From assembly GCF_028683095.1 (NCBI RefSeq), contig NZ_JAJUBC010000029.1:1-64000 (forward strand): a stretch of 64,000 nt of DNA, written 5' to 3'. This DNA is from Enterovibrio gelatinilyticus. Lineage in GTDB: Bacteria > Pseudomonadota > Gammaproteobacteria > Enterobacterales > Vibrionaceae. Shown here in pieces: positions 50,811 through 61,638 of the stretch (the first letter of the stretch is position 1; each line of letters opens with the position of its first letter). The notes beneath the pieces were generated by a model that made no database searches, was not told the origin of the DNA, and saw only the letters and a list, made by a program, of their open reading frames with translations. The position numbers and the translations under genes are program-made.

Positions 50811-53372
50811 CTAAAAGTCACCCCAATCCTCATCCGCTTTAGTATTTTTATTCTCTTTAGGGGCCGCTGAGTTCACAATTGCAGGTGTTTTTATCTCCTC
50901 ATTGGTTGAAAAGAACGCCAACAATGACAGCATATACCGCGCTTGAGAGGCCATAGTGGCACTGGCTGTCGCTGTTTCTTCGACCATGGTGGCGTTTTGC
51001 TGTGTCATGGCATCCATTTGATTGACCGCGGTATTGACCTGTTGAATGCCAAAGGCTTGCTCATTGGCGTTTTCTGAAAGCGTCACAATAATAGTGTTAA
51101 CGTCGCTTACCGCTTTTTGGATTTCTTCCAGCGTATCCCCTGAACGGTTGATCAGCTCAGAACCCAATTCGACTTTTTGAACGCTGTCTTCAATCAGCGT
51201 TTTGATTTCTTTTGCGGCAGTTGCGCTGCGTTGCGCCAGAGATCGCACTTCGCCTGCTACCACTGCAAACCCCCTTCCTTGATCACCCGCTCTTGCTGCT
51301 TCAACCGACGCATTCAATGCCAGTAAGTTGGTTTGGAAAGCAATGACATCAATCACGCTAATGATTTCGGCAATTTTACGGCTGGATTGATTGATTTCAC
51401 TCATGGCGTTGACCGCAGACGATACAACATGACCCCCTTGTTTGGCCTTTATATCTGCGCTTCTGGCGAGTTCGCAGGCTCGAGTGGCATTATCAGAACT
51501 ACTCTTAAGGGTTTGTGTCATTTGTTCCAAACTGGCCGCGGTTTCTTCCAAGTTAGAAGACTGCTCTTCCGTACGTTGGCTGAGATCTTGGTTTGCTGCG
51601 GCAATTTCCTCAGCACCATTAGATACGCCCGAAGCGGATTGGCGCATGTCCACAACCACTTGATCGAGTTTACGAATGGTATTGTTGGCATCAGATTGCA
51701 ATTTCTGGAAAGTGCCTTGGTAGTCACCACTGATTTCCCCTTCGAGTCTGCCGTGAGAAAGGGCATCAAACATGTTAACGGTTTCCGATAATGCACTGTG
51801 AAGTACATCCATCAATTCGTTGAGACCTTGCGCCACATACAAAAAGAAGCCGTCCTTGTCGGACTCTTCGATCCTTGATGAAAGCTCGCCGTTTTTGGCC
51901 TGATTGATGATTGTTTTAATGTCTCGTTCCGACATTCGTTCATTGGTTCTGTCTTGCCATTCGATCACAGTGCCGATGCGCGATTTGTCCTTGTCAAAAA
52001 CGGGGATCACCGTGATGGTGAAATGCAAATTACCCAGTTCCACGTCTTCCGTGTGTGAATGCGTCATATCATTGAGTATGTTGGTTCTAAAGGCCGAGAA
52101 CGGGGCAAAAGTTTCCAGAGCTGATCCCATGACTTTGTCGGAACGAAAATCATGAATACATTCTCGAATGCCCGATTCTCGCCCATTGAAAAGCAACGAG
52201 GCAGCGTCGTTGATATACACAATATCGTGCTCAGTGTTTGCCATGATCACACTGGTTTTTACGTTATCGAGTGCTTGTTTGATTTGAGTGAGACGCGAGG
52301 ATTGCCTTTTTTCTTCTTCGTATTTGGATTTTAGGTCGGCCAAAATCCAAACCGCGAAAGATAGCGCAATAAACACCGCCAAGCTCGAAGTGAAGAGCAA
52401 CCAATAAAATTGGTTATATTCTCTCGCGATGCGCTCTTCAACAATCGTGCGTATCCAAGGTAGCGATTCATATACGAGTATGCGTATTTTCTCGATGGCA
52501 TCCGTTCCGCTGCTCCAAACTACCTTTGAGGTTAATGGGGTTTCTCCTGATGAAAGGAAGGCGAGCATTTCTTTAGAAAACTGCTCAATCGAGACTTGAG
52601 CATCCGAAGAATAACCGCGTAAAGCTTGGTCCATTCGTGGATCGGCAAGGAAGGCTTGTTTCAACTGATAAGCCACTTCTGACATTCCAATGCCAGCTGC
52701 CACTTTAGTAAGGTTATTGAGCTGGGCGTTGGTCACCGTGTCCCCTGATTCAATTTTCGCTAACATGCCAGAGCCTTTACCGCGAGTAATGCCTATGATT
52801 TCCTGCTGCTGCAGAGCAAAATTGGTTGAAAGGTCGATTAAGTAGGCACTGGTGGCTTCAGAATCAAAAGAAAGCCCAGACTTATCGGACAAACTGGTAA
52901 GCAACTGGCGGAGGTTTTGAACGGCGTCAGTGTATCGTTGAAACACCTCATCGGGTGTCCCTACGAGCTCATTGTTTTTCAAGGTCTCCCACTGCAAACG
53001 AATCAGATTCACTTCGTTGGTGACATCGAACTGGCTTTTGATGCTCGCGTCATTTGCTAGTGAGAACAAAAACGCGATTTTTTCATCTACGCTTCGTTGC
53101 GCCAATCGAATGGCGGGAAGTACCTCTTCTTCACCATTTAAATAGCGGTTGGTGTTGCCTCTGACCTGTTGAATGGGGGTGATCAATTCATAGATTGGCC
53201 AAACAAGCTGCAGTCCCTGTAATTCTTTCTCATGGTTTCGTATCACAGAGAGGTGTTGCTGAACGGCGGAGAGCATCAAATAAGAAATAGTTAGGATAAG
53301 CAGAGTGACGACAATGCCGATTTTTGATTTCACGCTTAATCGTGCGATAAACGAAGCGCCAGATTTGACCAT
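50811..53372 (-). CDS. Methyl-accepting chemotaxis protein with PAS domain
   Basis: 853 residues from ATG 53372, six bases after GGGGAGA. Membrane helices at about 15-35 and 315-340 flank a large helical periplasmic domain of 275 residues that may bind small ligands. A PAS-like segment follows ([19 protein letters not shown]), then the signalling domain with the highly conserved hairpin [38 protein letters not shown]. The C-terminus DEDWGDF looks like the aromatic pentapeptide that tethers CheR and CheB. Ligand unknown; location after the TRAP operon raises the chance that it senses the same nutrient. Confidence 0.92.
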   Translation of the reverse strand: MVKSGASFIARLSVKSKIGIVVTLLILTISYLMLSAVQQHLSVIRNHEKELQGLQLVWPIYELITPIQQVRGNTNRYLNGEEEVLPAIRLAQRSVDEKIAFLFSLANDASIKSQFDVTNEVNLIRLQWETLKNNELVGTPDEVFQRYTDAVQNLRQLLTSLSDKSGLSFDSEATSAYLIDLSTNFALQQQEIIGITRGKGSGMLAKIESGDTVTNAQLNNLTKVAAGIGMSEVAYQLKQAFLADPRMDQALRGYSSDAQVSIEQFSKEMLAFLSSGETPLTSKVVWSSGTDAIEKIRILVYESLPWIRTIVEERIAREYNQFYWLLFTSSLAVFIALSFAVWILADLKSKYEEEKRQSSRLTQIKQALDNVKTSVIMANTEHDIVYINDAASLLFNGRESGIRECIHDFRSDKVMGSALETFAPFSAFRTNILNDMTHSHTEDVELGNLHFTITVIPVFDKDKSRIGTVIEWQDRTNERMSERDIKTIINQAKNGELSSRIEESDKDGFFLYVAQGLNELMDVLHSALSETVNMFDALSHGRLEGEISGDYQGTFQKLQSDANNTIRKLDQVVVDMRQSASGVSNGAEEIAAANQDLSQRTEEQSSNLEETAASLEQMTQTLKSSSDNATRACELARSADIKAKQGGHVVSSAVNAMSEINQSSRKIAEIISVIDVIAFQTNLLALNASVEAARAGDQGRGFAVVAGEVRSLAQRSATAAKEIKTLIEDSVQKVELGSELINRSGDTLEEIQKAVSDVNTIIVTLSENANEQAFGIQQVNTAVNQMDAMTQQNATMVEETATASATMASQARYMLSLLAFFSTNEEIKTPAIVNSAAPKENKNTKADEDWGDF

Positions 53373-53917
53373 GACATGTCTCCCCAAATTAGCCCAATGA
53401 GCGAAAATGAACAAAACGGCGTACTGTTTGCTATTGATTTATAAAGATAAAACGCCGAGCACTCATAAAAAATAGCACACGGAATGTGATGTAGGTCATT
53501 TAACTTGATTTTGCTTGAGTTCGCATTGCCATTTTATAGGTGGGGGATTCGTTCTGTGGTTTGATGGTCCTGAGTGCCGTTATCCAAGAAGATCATCAAG
53601 TTTCGTGTTTTAGCAATGACTTAACCCTGCGACAGGCTTTTAGCTTTCATTATTTTTGCGCAGAAAAGGCGAGATCGGTTTGTTTCTTGCTGCGTCTATC
53701 ATTATTCTGTCGCCCTACGTGAAAGTCATGGCGGCAAACAACGTTCAATTGTTGTGCATACGAGCTTCAATGGCTCACATAACGTATGTAGAACAGGGTT
53801 TACCTATTATTTTGATAGGTAAAAACGACTATCACTTTTCTTCTTAGTGTTTATAGTTTTATCACTAAAAAAATGAATGACTTGCTCTGAGGGTTTTGGG
53901 GCAAGTGGGATAGCATT
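53373..53917. other. Gene-free stretch with inverted repeat before zwf
   Basis: No convincing gene is present; short frames here lack ribosome sites. TTTACCTAT (53799-53807) and ATAGGTAAA (53815-53823) form a perfect 9-bp inverted repeat about 95 bases upstream of zwf, a possible operator or leader hairpin. Confidence 0.45.
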
Positions 53918-55417
53918 ATGGTCAAACCAGAAAATAATTGTATCGTCATCTTTGGGGCGTCGGGTGATTTGACCCATCGCAAGTTGATTCCCGCTTTTTA
54001 TCATCTTTTTGCCAATGGACTGTTGTCAGAAAAGTTTGCCATTATCGGGGTGAGCCGCACGCAATTTACGGATGCGGAATTCCAAGCAAAACTCAAAGAT
54101 TCGCTGACAGCCAATGAAAAAGTCGACCAGCAAATGCTGACAGATTTCCTTCAACGCGTGCATTATCAGGCAATCGACACGTCTAACGTTGAAGATTATG
54201 CGAAGCTAAAAACGCGATTAGAAGACATTGAGCAAGTTTATGAGACGGGTGGCAACACCACGTTCTATTTGGCAACTCCGCCAAGTCTATACAGTGTGAT
54301 CCCAACAAGCCTTGCGGCGCATGGCTTGAACACGGAAAACAATGGCTGGAAACGCTTGATTGTTGAAAAGCCTTTCGGTTACGACCTTGCTACCGCTGAA
54401 GAACTCGACAAGAGTCTTCACAACTCCTTCAAAGAACACCAAATCTACCGTATTGACCACTACCTTGGTAAAGAAACCGTCCAAAACCTCCTGGTTTTCC
54501 GTTTTGCTAACGGTATGTTCGAACCGCTTTGGAATCGTAACTTCATCGATTACGTTGAAATCACTGCGGCAGAATTTCTCGGCGTAGAAGAACGTGGTGG
54601 TTATTACGATGGCGCGGGCGCAGTGCGTGACATGTTCCAAAACCACTTGCTGCAAGTTTTGGCGATGGTGGGTATGGAACCGCCAGCGGTTATTAACGCA
54701 GATTCTATGCGTAACGAAGTGGTGAAAGTGCTAAATAGCCTTCAACCTCTGACCGAAGAAAAGTTGCAGAAGAATCTCGTACTGGGACAATACACCGAGT
54801 CGGATGTGCGCGGCGCTCACCTGAAAGGCTATCGCCAAGAAAATGGTGTTGCGGATGATTCGCGCACAGAAACGTATGTTGGCTTGAAAATGTTTATCGA
54901 CAACTGGCGTTGGAACGGCGTGCCGTTCTATGTGCGCACAGGTAAGCGTTTGCCAACTCGCGTGACAGAAGTGGTGATTCACTTCCAGAAAACGCCGCAC
55001 CCAGTGTTTGGCGCGAATGCCCCAGAGAACAAGTTGATCATTCGTATTCAACCTGACGAAGGCATTCAAATGAGCTTTGGTTTGAAAGAACCAGGCGCAG
55101 GCTTTAAAGCCAAAGAAGTTTCGATGGATTTCCATTACGACACGCTTGAAGAAACGCAAATGCTAACGGCTTACGAGCGCCTATTGCTCGATTCAATGAA
55201 AGGCGATGCCACATTGTTTGCCCGTACAGATGCAGTAAGAGCATGTTGGGAATTCGTACAACCCATTTTGGAATACAAGGAAAACCCAGAGCACCTATAC
55301 GGCTACGCCGCAGGGACATGGGGACCGAAAGAAGCCGACGAACTGCTTTATGAAGAAGATCGTTCATGGCGCTTCCCTTGTAAGAACCTAGCAAGCACGG
55401 ATTATTGCGAACTATGA
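53918..55417 (+). CDS. zwf: Glucose-6-phosphate dehydrogenase
   Basis: 499 residues, the usual length. NADP site [20 protein letters not shown], substrate-binding [14 protein letters not shown] with catalytic His, and [20 protein letters not shown]. It converts glucose-6-phosphate to 6-phosphogluconolactone, making NADPH, the first step of the oxidative pentose-phosphate pathway. The stop overlaps the pgl start (ATGA), and gnd follows, so three consecutive steps are one operon. Confidence 0.97.
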   Translation: MVKPENNCIVIFGASGDLTHRKLIPAFYHLFANGLLSEKFAIIGVSRTQFTDAEFQAKLKDSLTANEKVDQQMLTDFLQRVHYQAIDTSNVEDYAKLKTRLEDIEQVYETGGNTTFYLATPPSLYSVIPTSLAAHGLNTENNGWKRLIVEKPFGYDLATAEELDKSLHNSFKEHQIYRIDHYLGKETVQNLLVFRFANGMFEPLWNRNFIDYVEITAAEFLGVEERGGYYDGAGAVRDMFQNHLLQVLAMVGMEPPAVINADSMRNEVVKVLNSLQPLTEEKLQKNLVLGQYTESDVRGAHLKGYRQENGVADDSRTETYVGLKMFIDNWRWNGVPFYVRTGKRLPTRVTEVVIHFQKTPHPVFGANAPENKLIIRIQPDEGIQMSFGLKEPGAGFKAKEVSMDFHYDTLEETQMLTAYERLLLDSMKGDATLFARTDAVRACWEFVQPILEYKENPEHLYGYAAGTWGPKEADELLYEEDRSWRFPCKNLASTDYCEL

Positions 55418-56154
55418 GTAATATGAATTACCGCGTGTTTGACGACAGCCAACAGGTCGTTGAAGCGTTAGCAAATAGCCTGCTGGAATACAGCGAAATG
55501 GCTCGCCCTGTGCACATTTCCCTGTCTGGCGGCAGCACGCCATCACAGCTTTTCAGCTACTTGGCGAACTCTGATTACGCGACTCGTATTCAGTGGCAAA
55601 ACCTGCACTTCTGGTGGGGCGACGAACGATGCGTCGCGCCAGAAGATGAGCAAAGCAACTACGGCCAAGCCAAAGCGCTATTATTTGACCACATTCAAAT
55701 CCCAGCCGAAAACATTCACCGCATTCGTGGTGAAGATTTTGCAGCAGCCGAAGTGATCCGCTTTACGGAAGAAATGCTAGACACCATTCCGAATGCAGAA
55801 GGCGCAGTGGATCAAGAAGGCGTGCCTGCTTTTGATTGGATCATGCTGGGCATGGGCACAGACGGGCACACCGCCTCGTTGTTCCCGGGCAAAACAGATT
55901 ACAAAACCACAGAAATCGCGACCATTGCATCACACCCAGAGAGCCATCAGCTCCGTGTGTCGAAAACCGCGCATCTGTTAGAAAACGCAAAACGCATCAC
56001 CTACTTGGTATTGGGCGCAAGCAAAGCATCGGTATTGAAAGAAATTGCCGACAACGCGCCAACGGCAGAGGCTTACCCTGCAGCGCAGGTTCGCTCAACA
56101 GCGGGCACCACCGAGTGGTATTTAGATTCAGACGCAGCTCAAGAGCTGGCCTAA
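55414..56154 (+). CDS. pgl: 6-phosphogluconolactonase
   Basis: 246 residues from ATG 55414, overlapping the zwf stop. DevB-type lactonase: [40 protein letters not shown], and [19 protein letters not shown] with the conserved Asp-Gly-His. It hydrolyses 6-phosphogluconolactone to 6-phosphogluconate. Fourteen bases before gnd. Confidence 0.95.
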   Translation: MSNMNYRVFDDSQQVVEALANSLLEYSEMARPVHISLSGGSTPSQLFSYLANSDYATRIQWQNLHFWWGDERCVAPEDEQSNYGQAKALLFDHIQIPAENIHRIRGEDFAAAEVIRFTEEMLDTIPNAEGAVDQEGVPAFDWIMLGMGTDGHTASLFPGKTDYKTTEIATIASHPESHQLRVSKTAHLLENAKRITYLVLGASKASVLKEIADNAPTAEAYPAAQVRSTAGTTEWYLDSDAAQELA

Positions 56155-56168
56155 GGAGAAATAGATAA

Positions 56169-57617
56169 ATGAAAGCTGATATTGCAGTCATCGGACTGGC
56201 CGTGATGGGTCAAAACCTGATCCTGAACATGAACGACCACGGCTTCAAAGTCGTTGCCTTTAACCGTACTGTCGCCAAAGTGGACGAGTTCCTTGAAGGC
56301 CCAGCGAAAGGCACCAACATTGTAGGTGCCACTTCACTAGAAGACATGGTGAGCAAGCTAGAAACGCCACGTAAAGTGATGTTGATGGTTCGTGCTGGCG
56401 ATGTTGTCGATCAGTTCATCAACGCACTAGTCCCACTGCTAGACGAAGGCGACATCATCATTGATGGTGGTAACACCAACTACCCTGACACCAACCGCCG
56501 CGTGGCAGAACTACGTGAAAAAGGCATCCACTTTGTGGGTACTGGCGTGTCTGGTGGTGAAGAAGGCGCACGTTTCGGGCCTTCAATCATGCCTGGCGGC
56601 AGCCCAGAAGCATGGCCTTTCGTGAAGCCAATCTTCCAAGCGATTGCAGCGAAAACTGACGACGGCGAAGCATGTTGTGACTGGGTTGGCCGTGAAGGTG
56701 CAGGCCACTTCGTGAAAATGGTTCACAACGGTATTGAATACGGCGACATGCAGCTGATCAGCGAAGCCTACCACTTCATGAAAGAAGGCCTAGGTATGTC
56801 GCATGATGAAATGCAAGCGACCTTCGCAGCGTGGAACAAAACCGAGCTAGACAGCTACTTGGTTGAGATCACCGCAGACATCCTTGGTTACCGCGACGAA
56901 GACGGTGAGCCATTGGTTGAGAAAATCATGGATGCAGCGGGCCAAAAAGGCACTGGCAAATGGACAGGCATCAACGCGCTTGATCTGGGCATTCCATTGA
57001 CCCTGATCACCGAGTCAGTATTCGCACGCGTATTGTCTTCACTGAAAGACCAACGTGTTGAAGCAGCGGCGCTGTTCGACAACCCAATTCAGCCGGTTGA
57101 AGGCGACAAGTCAGAGTGGCTAGATGCCCTACGCCAAGCGTTGCTTGCATCTAAAATCATCTCTTATGCGCAAGGCTTCATGCTGATCCGCGAAGCGTCT
57201 GAAGCGAACAACTGGGAACTGAACTACGGCAACGTGGCGCTGATGTGGCGTGGCGGTTGTATCATCCGCAGCGCATTCCTTGGCAACATCCGTGATGCGT
57301 TTGAAGCAAACCCAGAACTGCCGTTCCTAGGCACAGATGCGTACTTCAAAGACATCCTACAAGGCAGCCTGCCAGCATGGCGTAAAGTGGTGGCTAAGTC
57401 GTTCGAAAGCGGACTACCAATGCCATGTATGTCTTCTGCACTGACCTTCCTGAACGGTTACACCACCGCTCGCCTTCCAGCGAACATGATTCAGGCACAA
57501 CGTGACTACTTCGGCGCGCACACTTACGAGCGCACTGACAAAGCACGTGGCGAGTTCTTCCACACGAACTGGACTGGTACAGGCGGTAACATCTCGTCTA
57601 CCACCTACGACGTGTAA
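56169..57617 (+). CDS. gnd: 6-phosphogluconate dehydrogenase
   Basis: 482 residues. NADP motif IAVIGLAVMGQNLILNMNDHGF, signature GTGVSGGEEGARFGPSIMPGG, VGREGAGHFVKMVHNGIEYGDMQ with catalytic Lys and the Glu nearby, and C-terminal RDYFGAHTYERTDK. It oxidises and decarboxylates 6-phosphogluconate to ribulose-5-phosphate. AAGGAG precedes the ATG. Codon use is strongly biased toward preferred codons, as expected for high expression. Confidence 0.97.
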   Translation: MKADIAVIGLAVMGQNLILNMNDHGFKVVAFNRTVAKVDEFLEGPAKGTNIVGATSLEDMVSKLETPRKVMLMVRAGDVVDQFINALVPLLDEGDIIIDGGNTNYPDTNRRVAELREKGIHFVGTGVSGGEEGARFGPSIMPGGSPEAWPFVKPIFQAIAAKTDDGEACCDWVGREGAGHFVKMVHNGIEYGDMQLISEAYHFMKEGLGMSHDEMQATFAAWNKTELDSYLVEITADILGYRDEDGEPLVEKIMDAAGQKGTGKWTGINALDLGIPLTLITESVFARVLSSLKDQRVEAAALFDNPIQPVEGDKSEWLDALRQALLASKIISYAQGFMLIREASEANNWELNYGNVALMWRGGCIIRSAFLGNIRDAFEANPELPFLGTDAYFKDILQGSLPAWRKVVAKSFESGLPMPCMSSALTFLNGYTTARLPANMIQAQRDYFGAHTYERTDKARGEFFHTNWTGTGGNISSTTYDV

Positions 57618-57657
57618 GCACCGCGTGCAAATCGCCTTTTAAGCAAGGCGAAAATTG

Positions 57658-57689
57658 AAAAGGGCAGGATGACAATCCTGCCCTTTTTT
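57658..57689 (+). terminator. Rho-independent terminator of zwf operon
   Basis: AAAAGGGCAGGAT (57658-57670), GACA loop, ATCCTGCCCTTTT (57675-57687), TT. A perfect 13-bp stem. Confidence 0.93.
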
Positions 57690-57734
57690 GTGCGTGAGAT
57701 TTACAGATGAAAGTTGAACGAAAGTCACACAATT

Positions 57735-57800
57735 ACTTGCAATCCCTAAGCCATTGAAGCCATCGATTACGTGGGAGTTATGCACAGAAATTGGGGATAA
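57735..57800 (+). repeat. Second dispersed repeat, copy 2
   Basis: Matches 50626-50692 in the same orientation (ACTTGCAATC, CATTGAAGCCATCG, CACAGAAA). Both copies lie shortly after an operon terminator. The remaining gap to 58388 contains no gene I can support; a 60-codon frame at 58051 lacks a ribosome site. Confidence 0.65.
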
Positions 57801-58388
57801 GGTTGGGGTTAGTTAAGTGGGTAACTTTGTGAAGAGCACGCTGTGAGGAGTGAGTCCCGCATCGAGCTGGCTCATTTCTGCCCCTTTTCTTGTTTCGTCA
57901 GACAAACACATTAATCAAACCAAGCAAGATTTGACTTACTTTTTCTCATATTTATATTGCTTCCATTGATTCTAAGTAATAAATAGAGGTGGTTGAAAGT
58001 TGGCTAGTAATGTTGATTTAGTGGTTGTGAGTACTGATATCCACCGCTAAATGCAACTTTCTCCAGACTCTGCGCTTTCCGTCAGTACCATGCTTCTTGA
58101 CCTTCCATTCGCTTTCGCCAAAGCCCTTGAGGCTAGTTCTATAGAATTCCATAACAAAGCCCATGCTGGTAGTCGTACCCTACGACTAATGTCTAACTAT
58201 ATGAGACTACTTGTGTTTTCTCGTTTGGTATAAGGTACTAGCAACTAAATTTCAAGGGTTCATAAAATTCAGTCATCGAGTTCTTGTAGCAGAAAATATA
58301 TAGACGACTACTCGCTTAATCTTCGCTTAGTGAGTAAATAACGCTGGTTGGAAAAACACACCTTAGAGTGTGAACGAAAGGAATCACA

Positions 58389-59897
58389 ATGAGCAGCACT
58401 TTAGAGTCCCTACATATACGAACAGATAAACCTCAAGCCAATGAAGATGAACTCACTTATGAACAACAGCATAAACCAAGATCGGAATTTGAGTCCCGAG
58501 AACAATATTTAGAGCACGAGTTGCAAATTATGGCGCCTAAACGCTGGCGTCCCAATTTGCCGTTTAAAGATTATCGATTTGAGATAGAAGATACCATTCC
58601 AGCGATGGCAGCGACCATTGGTAAAGTTGTAATGGTGGGAGCCATTGCAGCAACCTTTGCCGGTGCGCTAGGGCTGAATGAAGGATTTATATTAGAAAAT
58701 GTTCGTTATGAACTACTGATCGCCTCTGTTTTCATCATTCTTTTCTCAGGCTTTCTATTGCCGACCGCAAACCTCGCGGGTACACACGGCCCACTCATCC
58801 CTTTAATTCCTATAGTCGTTGCAGCAGGCGGGCACCCTATGGCCTTTGGTTTGCTGATTGGCGCTTTTGGCATACTGTTAGCCATCAGTAAAGGTGGCAG
58901 CATGCTGGCAAATCTCACCAGTAAAGGCGTGTGTGGCGGCTTATTGCTCTACCTTGGCTTTGTTGGAACCGCTTCTCAAGTTAAAAAGCTGTTCGCTTGG
59001 GCGGAGGGAATCGGAATGAGCCACATCGCTTTTGTCGTGATCTTTTGCACCATTATTCTGTATGCGTTATTGGAACATTTCCGTAAACGTTGGCTAGCCG
59101 TCCCTCTTAGTTGCTTGCTGGGTGGTACGTTAGCTTTTGCTATGGGTGCGCCGTTTTCTTTCCAAACCGAGCCAGGTTTACCCAACATGAACCCCATGTA
59201 TTGGTGGGGAGAAGATACAGGCTGGATGCTAGGCCTACCTACGATTGAACATTTCATGGTGGTATTACCGTTTGCTATTTTAGCTGTGGCGATGTGGTCG
59301 CCAGATTTCTTAGGACATCAAGTATTTCAAAAAATCAGCTATCCAAAACGTACCGAAAAAGTACATATGAACATTGACGATACCATGACCACCGCTTCAA
59401 TTCGTCAAACGTTCGGTTCTCTGCTCGGTGGCACAAACTTTACGTCTTCATGGGGGACTTATATCGTACCGGCAGCGATTGCTAAGCGTCCTATTCCTGC
59501 TGGCGCTTTGCTCACGGCTCTGTTCTGTATCATTGCCGCCATTTGGGGTTACCCGATGGATTTAGCTATTTGGCAACCTGTACTTTGTGTCGCGCTCATT
59601 GTTGGGGTATTTGTGCCATTGCTAGAAGCTGGAATGGAAATGACGCGTGAAGGTAAAACCACACAGTCGGCAGCGATTGTTGTATTTTCTTCAGCGCTCG
59701 TTAACCCTGCATTTGGTTGGGCTCTCACCATGCTGTTGGATAACTTAGGCTTAGTCGGTTGTAAGGAACGTAGTAGTGAGCTTAGTAAAATGAGCCGCTG
59801 GGTGTTGCCTGGCACTATGTTTATCGTGCTAAGTGGTGTGATGGCATTGGTTGGTTTACTTCCAGGGATACCGGCGATTATCCCAAGTTTTCGTTAA
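58389..59897 (+). CDS. DUF3360 family transporter-like membrane protein
   Basis: 502 residues with a long polar N-terminus (about 1-65) then twelve or so membrane helices. Segments such as LLPTANLAGTHGPLIPLIPIVVAAGGHPMAFG and SLLGGTNFTSSWGTYIVPAAIAKR resemble the substrate-binding half-helices of SulP/NCS2-fold transporters. I place it in DUF3360, an uncharacterised family frequent in vibrios. Probable role is sodium- or proton-driven anion or nucleobase transport; the substrate is unknown. AAAGGAATCACA precedes the ATG. Confidence 0.7.
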   Translation: MSSTLESLHIRTDKPQANEDELTYEQQHKPRSEFESREQYLEHELQIMAPKRWRPNLPFKDYRFEIEDTIPAMAATIGKVVMVGAIAATFAGALGLNEGFILENVRYELLIASVFIILFSGFLLPTANLAGTHGPLIPLIPIVVAAGGHPMAFGLLIGAFGILLAISKGGSMLANLTSKGVCGGLLLYLGFVGTASQVKKLFAWAEGIGMSHIAFVVIFCTIILYALLEHFRKRWLAVPLSCLLGGTLAFAMGAPFSFQTEPGLPNMNPMYWWGEDTGWMLGLPTIEHFMVVLPFAILAVAMWSPDFLGHQVFQKISYPKRTEKVHMNIDDTMTTASIRQTFGSLLGGTNFTSSWGTYIVPAAIAKRPIPAGALLTALFCIIAAIWGYPMDLAIWQPVLCVALIVGVFVPLLEAGMEMTREGKTTQSAAIVVFSSALVNPAFGWALTMLLDNLGLVGCKERSSELSKMSRWVLPGTMFIVLSGVMALVGLLPGIPAIIPSFR

Positions 59898-60002
59898 TCT
59901 TTGAATAAGTGCATTTAAATCAGTAGCTAAGAAAGTCTAGCATTTGCGTAGATAGGCTCATAATGCGAGTTTATGGTTTGAAGGTGCTTTTTTTAGCCTG
60001 AT

Positions 60003-60038
60003 AGAAACGGTTTAGTTCAGTAACTCTAAACCGTTTCT
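60003..60038. repeat. 13-bp perfect inverted repeat downstream of DUF3360 gene
   Basis: AGAAACGGTTTAG (60003-60015) pairs with CTAAACCGTTTCT (60026-60038) over a 10-nt loop. The following T run is weak, so it may be a terminator or processing stem. Apart from this hairpin, 59898-60265 holds no supportable gene and includes the promoter region of the AraC gene. Confidence 0.6.
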
Positions 60039-60265
60039 GCCCCTTTTCATGCAAAGCGGGGACTGGTGCATTTTCTTGCCTGTCCCGTTTTCCCTGTTTT
60101 CCTCCTGTGGAGTAAACACCAGCGGGCAAAATAATCATCCTCAAGAAGACTCGCTCATTCGTAATCAAGATGCTATATGCTTAGTTGTCAAAGGTGATTA
60201 ACGCGTAGTGATTGATGTCGGCAAACTCATCTTAGCCGCGACGGAATTGGGTGCTGTTATAAATA

Positions 60266-61147
60266 ATGAATACGATTTATGAATATACACAATCCAATAT
60301 TCTAGTGCTCCCACAAGCATTATTCGCGCTGAAAGATGTCAGTGTATTGATGCACCGTGGTGATGCAGTGATATTTCGAAAGCACCTCGAGCAAGACTTG
60401 ATGGACATAGAGTTCTATACCAATCAACCCTGTTTGATATTCATTGAAAGTGGTCGCGAAACGCTGACCAATAGCGACAACGACACCATTGAACTGCACG
60501 CGGGATCGGCGATATTGCTTGGACAAGGGCTGAATCTGCACTCGGATTTTGTCAAAAGCACGGAAACGTTGAAGGCGTATTTGGTGTTCTTTGATGAACT
60601 CATGGTCGTTGAATACCTGAAAAAGGCAAAAAGGGATGTTCGGGTATCTAGTGCGGAGCAAGGTTTTTGTGTTCTGGCAGATAAAGACAACTGCTTAGCC
60701 AATTTCTTCACTACGATTCAATCTGATATCACGTCCTCAAGCTATTTGGATGTCAAACTCCAAGAACTCTTGCATCTTTTGGCATTCGTTGGTGACAAAG
60801 ACACTATTCACGCATTGCTTTCCAAAAAGGCGATATCGACCAAACGCAACCTTCATCGCTTGCTCGAATCAGACGAAGTACTTTTCTTGACGATCCGTGA
60901 TTTGGCACAGCTTTCAGGAAGAAGCATTTCAAGCTTTAATCGAGATTTCAAACGTATCTATCGCATCACACCTCAGAAGTGGCTACGGGACAAAAGGCTG
61001 ACGCATGCCAACACGCTTCTAGAGCGAGGGACGATATCAGTGACCGACGTGGCATTAGAAGTGGGGTATGACAATGTATCAAACTTCATCCGAGTGTTTA
61101 AATTGAAGTATGGAAAAACACCTAATCAAATAAAAAGGGCGAATTGA
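60266..61147 (+). CDS. AraC family transcriptional regulator
   Basis: 293 residues. The N-terminal cupin-like domain (about 10-160) would bind a ligand or partner. The C-terminal double HTH (about 195-290) reads LTIRDLAQLSGRSISSFNRDFKRIYRITPQKWLRDKRL then ISVTDVALEVGYDNVSNFIRVFKLKYGKTPNQIK. The first half resembles ExsA-like regulators in length. It lies 91 bases upstream of the small monooxygenase gene, a candidate target. Confidence 0.9.
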   Translation: MNTIYEYTQSNILVLPQALFALKDVSVLMHRGDAVIFRKHLEQDLMDIEFYTNQPCLIFIESGRETLTNSDNDTIELHAGSAILLGQGLNLHSDFVKSTETLKAYLVFFDELMVVEYLKKAKRDVRVSSAEQGFCVLADKDNCLANFFTTIQSDITSSSYLDVKLQELLHLLAFVGDKDTIHALLSKKAISTKRNLHRLLESDEVLFLTIRDLAQLSGRSISSFNRDFKRIYRITPQKWLRDKRLTHANTLLERGTISVTDVALEVGYDNVSNFIRVFKLKYGKTPNQIKRAN

Positions 61148-61238
61148 CCGAAAAACGGTATTTTTGGCGGTTTGAAAGCAGTCGTCTCTCCGGTAACGCT
61201 TTAACTTCATGCTCACTGTTAACGTGAAGGAGCTCAAA

Positions 61239-61529
61239 ATGAGTGTTCGAGTCACCCTAAACTGCCAAGTCAAAGCTGATCAATTTGAATTGCTTTACCC
61301 TTTTCTTGAAATTAACCTCCCTAACGTAAGAGGGTTTCAGGGTAATCGACGTGTGAGCGTTTTGTATGACACAAATAGCGATGAAATGTTGTTGGATGAA
61401 GAATGGTTATCCGTGGAAAGCCACCAAGCCTATCTACAACATATTGCTGAAAATGGAGTGTTAGCGAAGCTCGCGGAATTTCTACTTTCTCCCCCACAAA
61501 TCAAGTACTTTGAGCAATTGGACGTGTAA
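61239..61529 (+). CDS. Putative quinol monooxygenase (ABM fold)
   Basis: 96 residues from ATG 61239, preceded by GAAGGAG. A ferredoxin-like fold of the antibiotic-biosynthesis-monooxygenase group is suggested by SVRVTLNCQVKADQFELLYPFLE, GNRRVSVLYDTNSDEMLLDEEWLSVESHQAYLQHI. Members oxidise quinols or small aromatics without cofactor, or have lost activity. Same direction as the AraC gene before it, so perhaps under its control. Confidence 0.7.
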   Translation: MSVRVTLNCQVKADQFELLYPFLEINLPNVRGFQGNRRVSVLYDTNSDEMLLDEEWLSVESHQAYLQHIAENGVLAKLAEFLLSPPQIKYFEQLDV

Positions 61530-61638
61530 CTGTCCAAGCTTTCATTACCCTGAAGTGTTGGTGATGCACTCGCCAAAAAAAGCGCGAAGAGTATACGAGT
61601 ACAGGCACTCAAAAATGCCTCGACCTCTTTTTCTTTAG

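Noticed and set aside
53656-53847. 63-codon frame with hydrophobic start before zwf
   Set aside because: Signal-like start but no ribosome site, and it covers the inverted repeat; not supported.
58051-58233. 60-codon frame after gnd
   Set aside because: No ribosome site and no recognisable pattern; likely chance in a gene-free gap.
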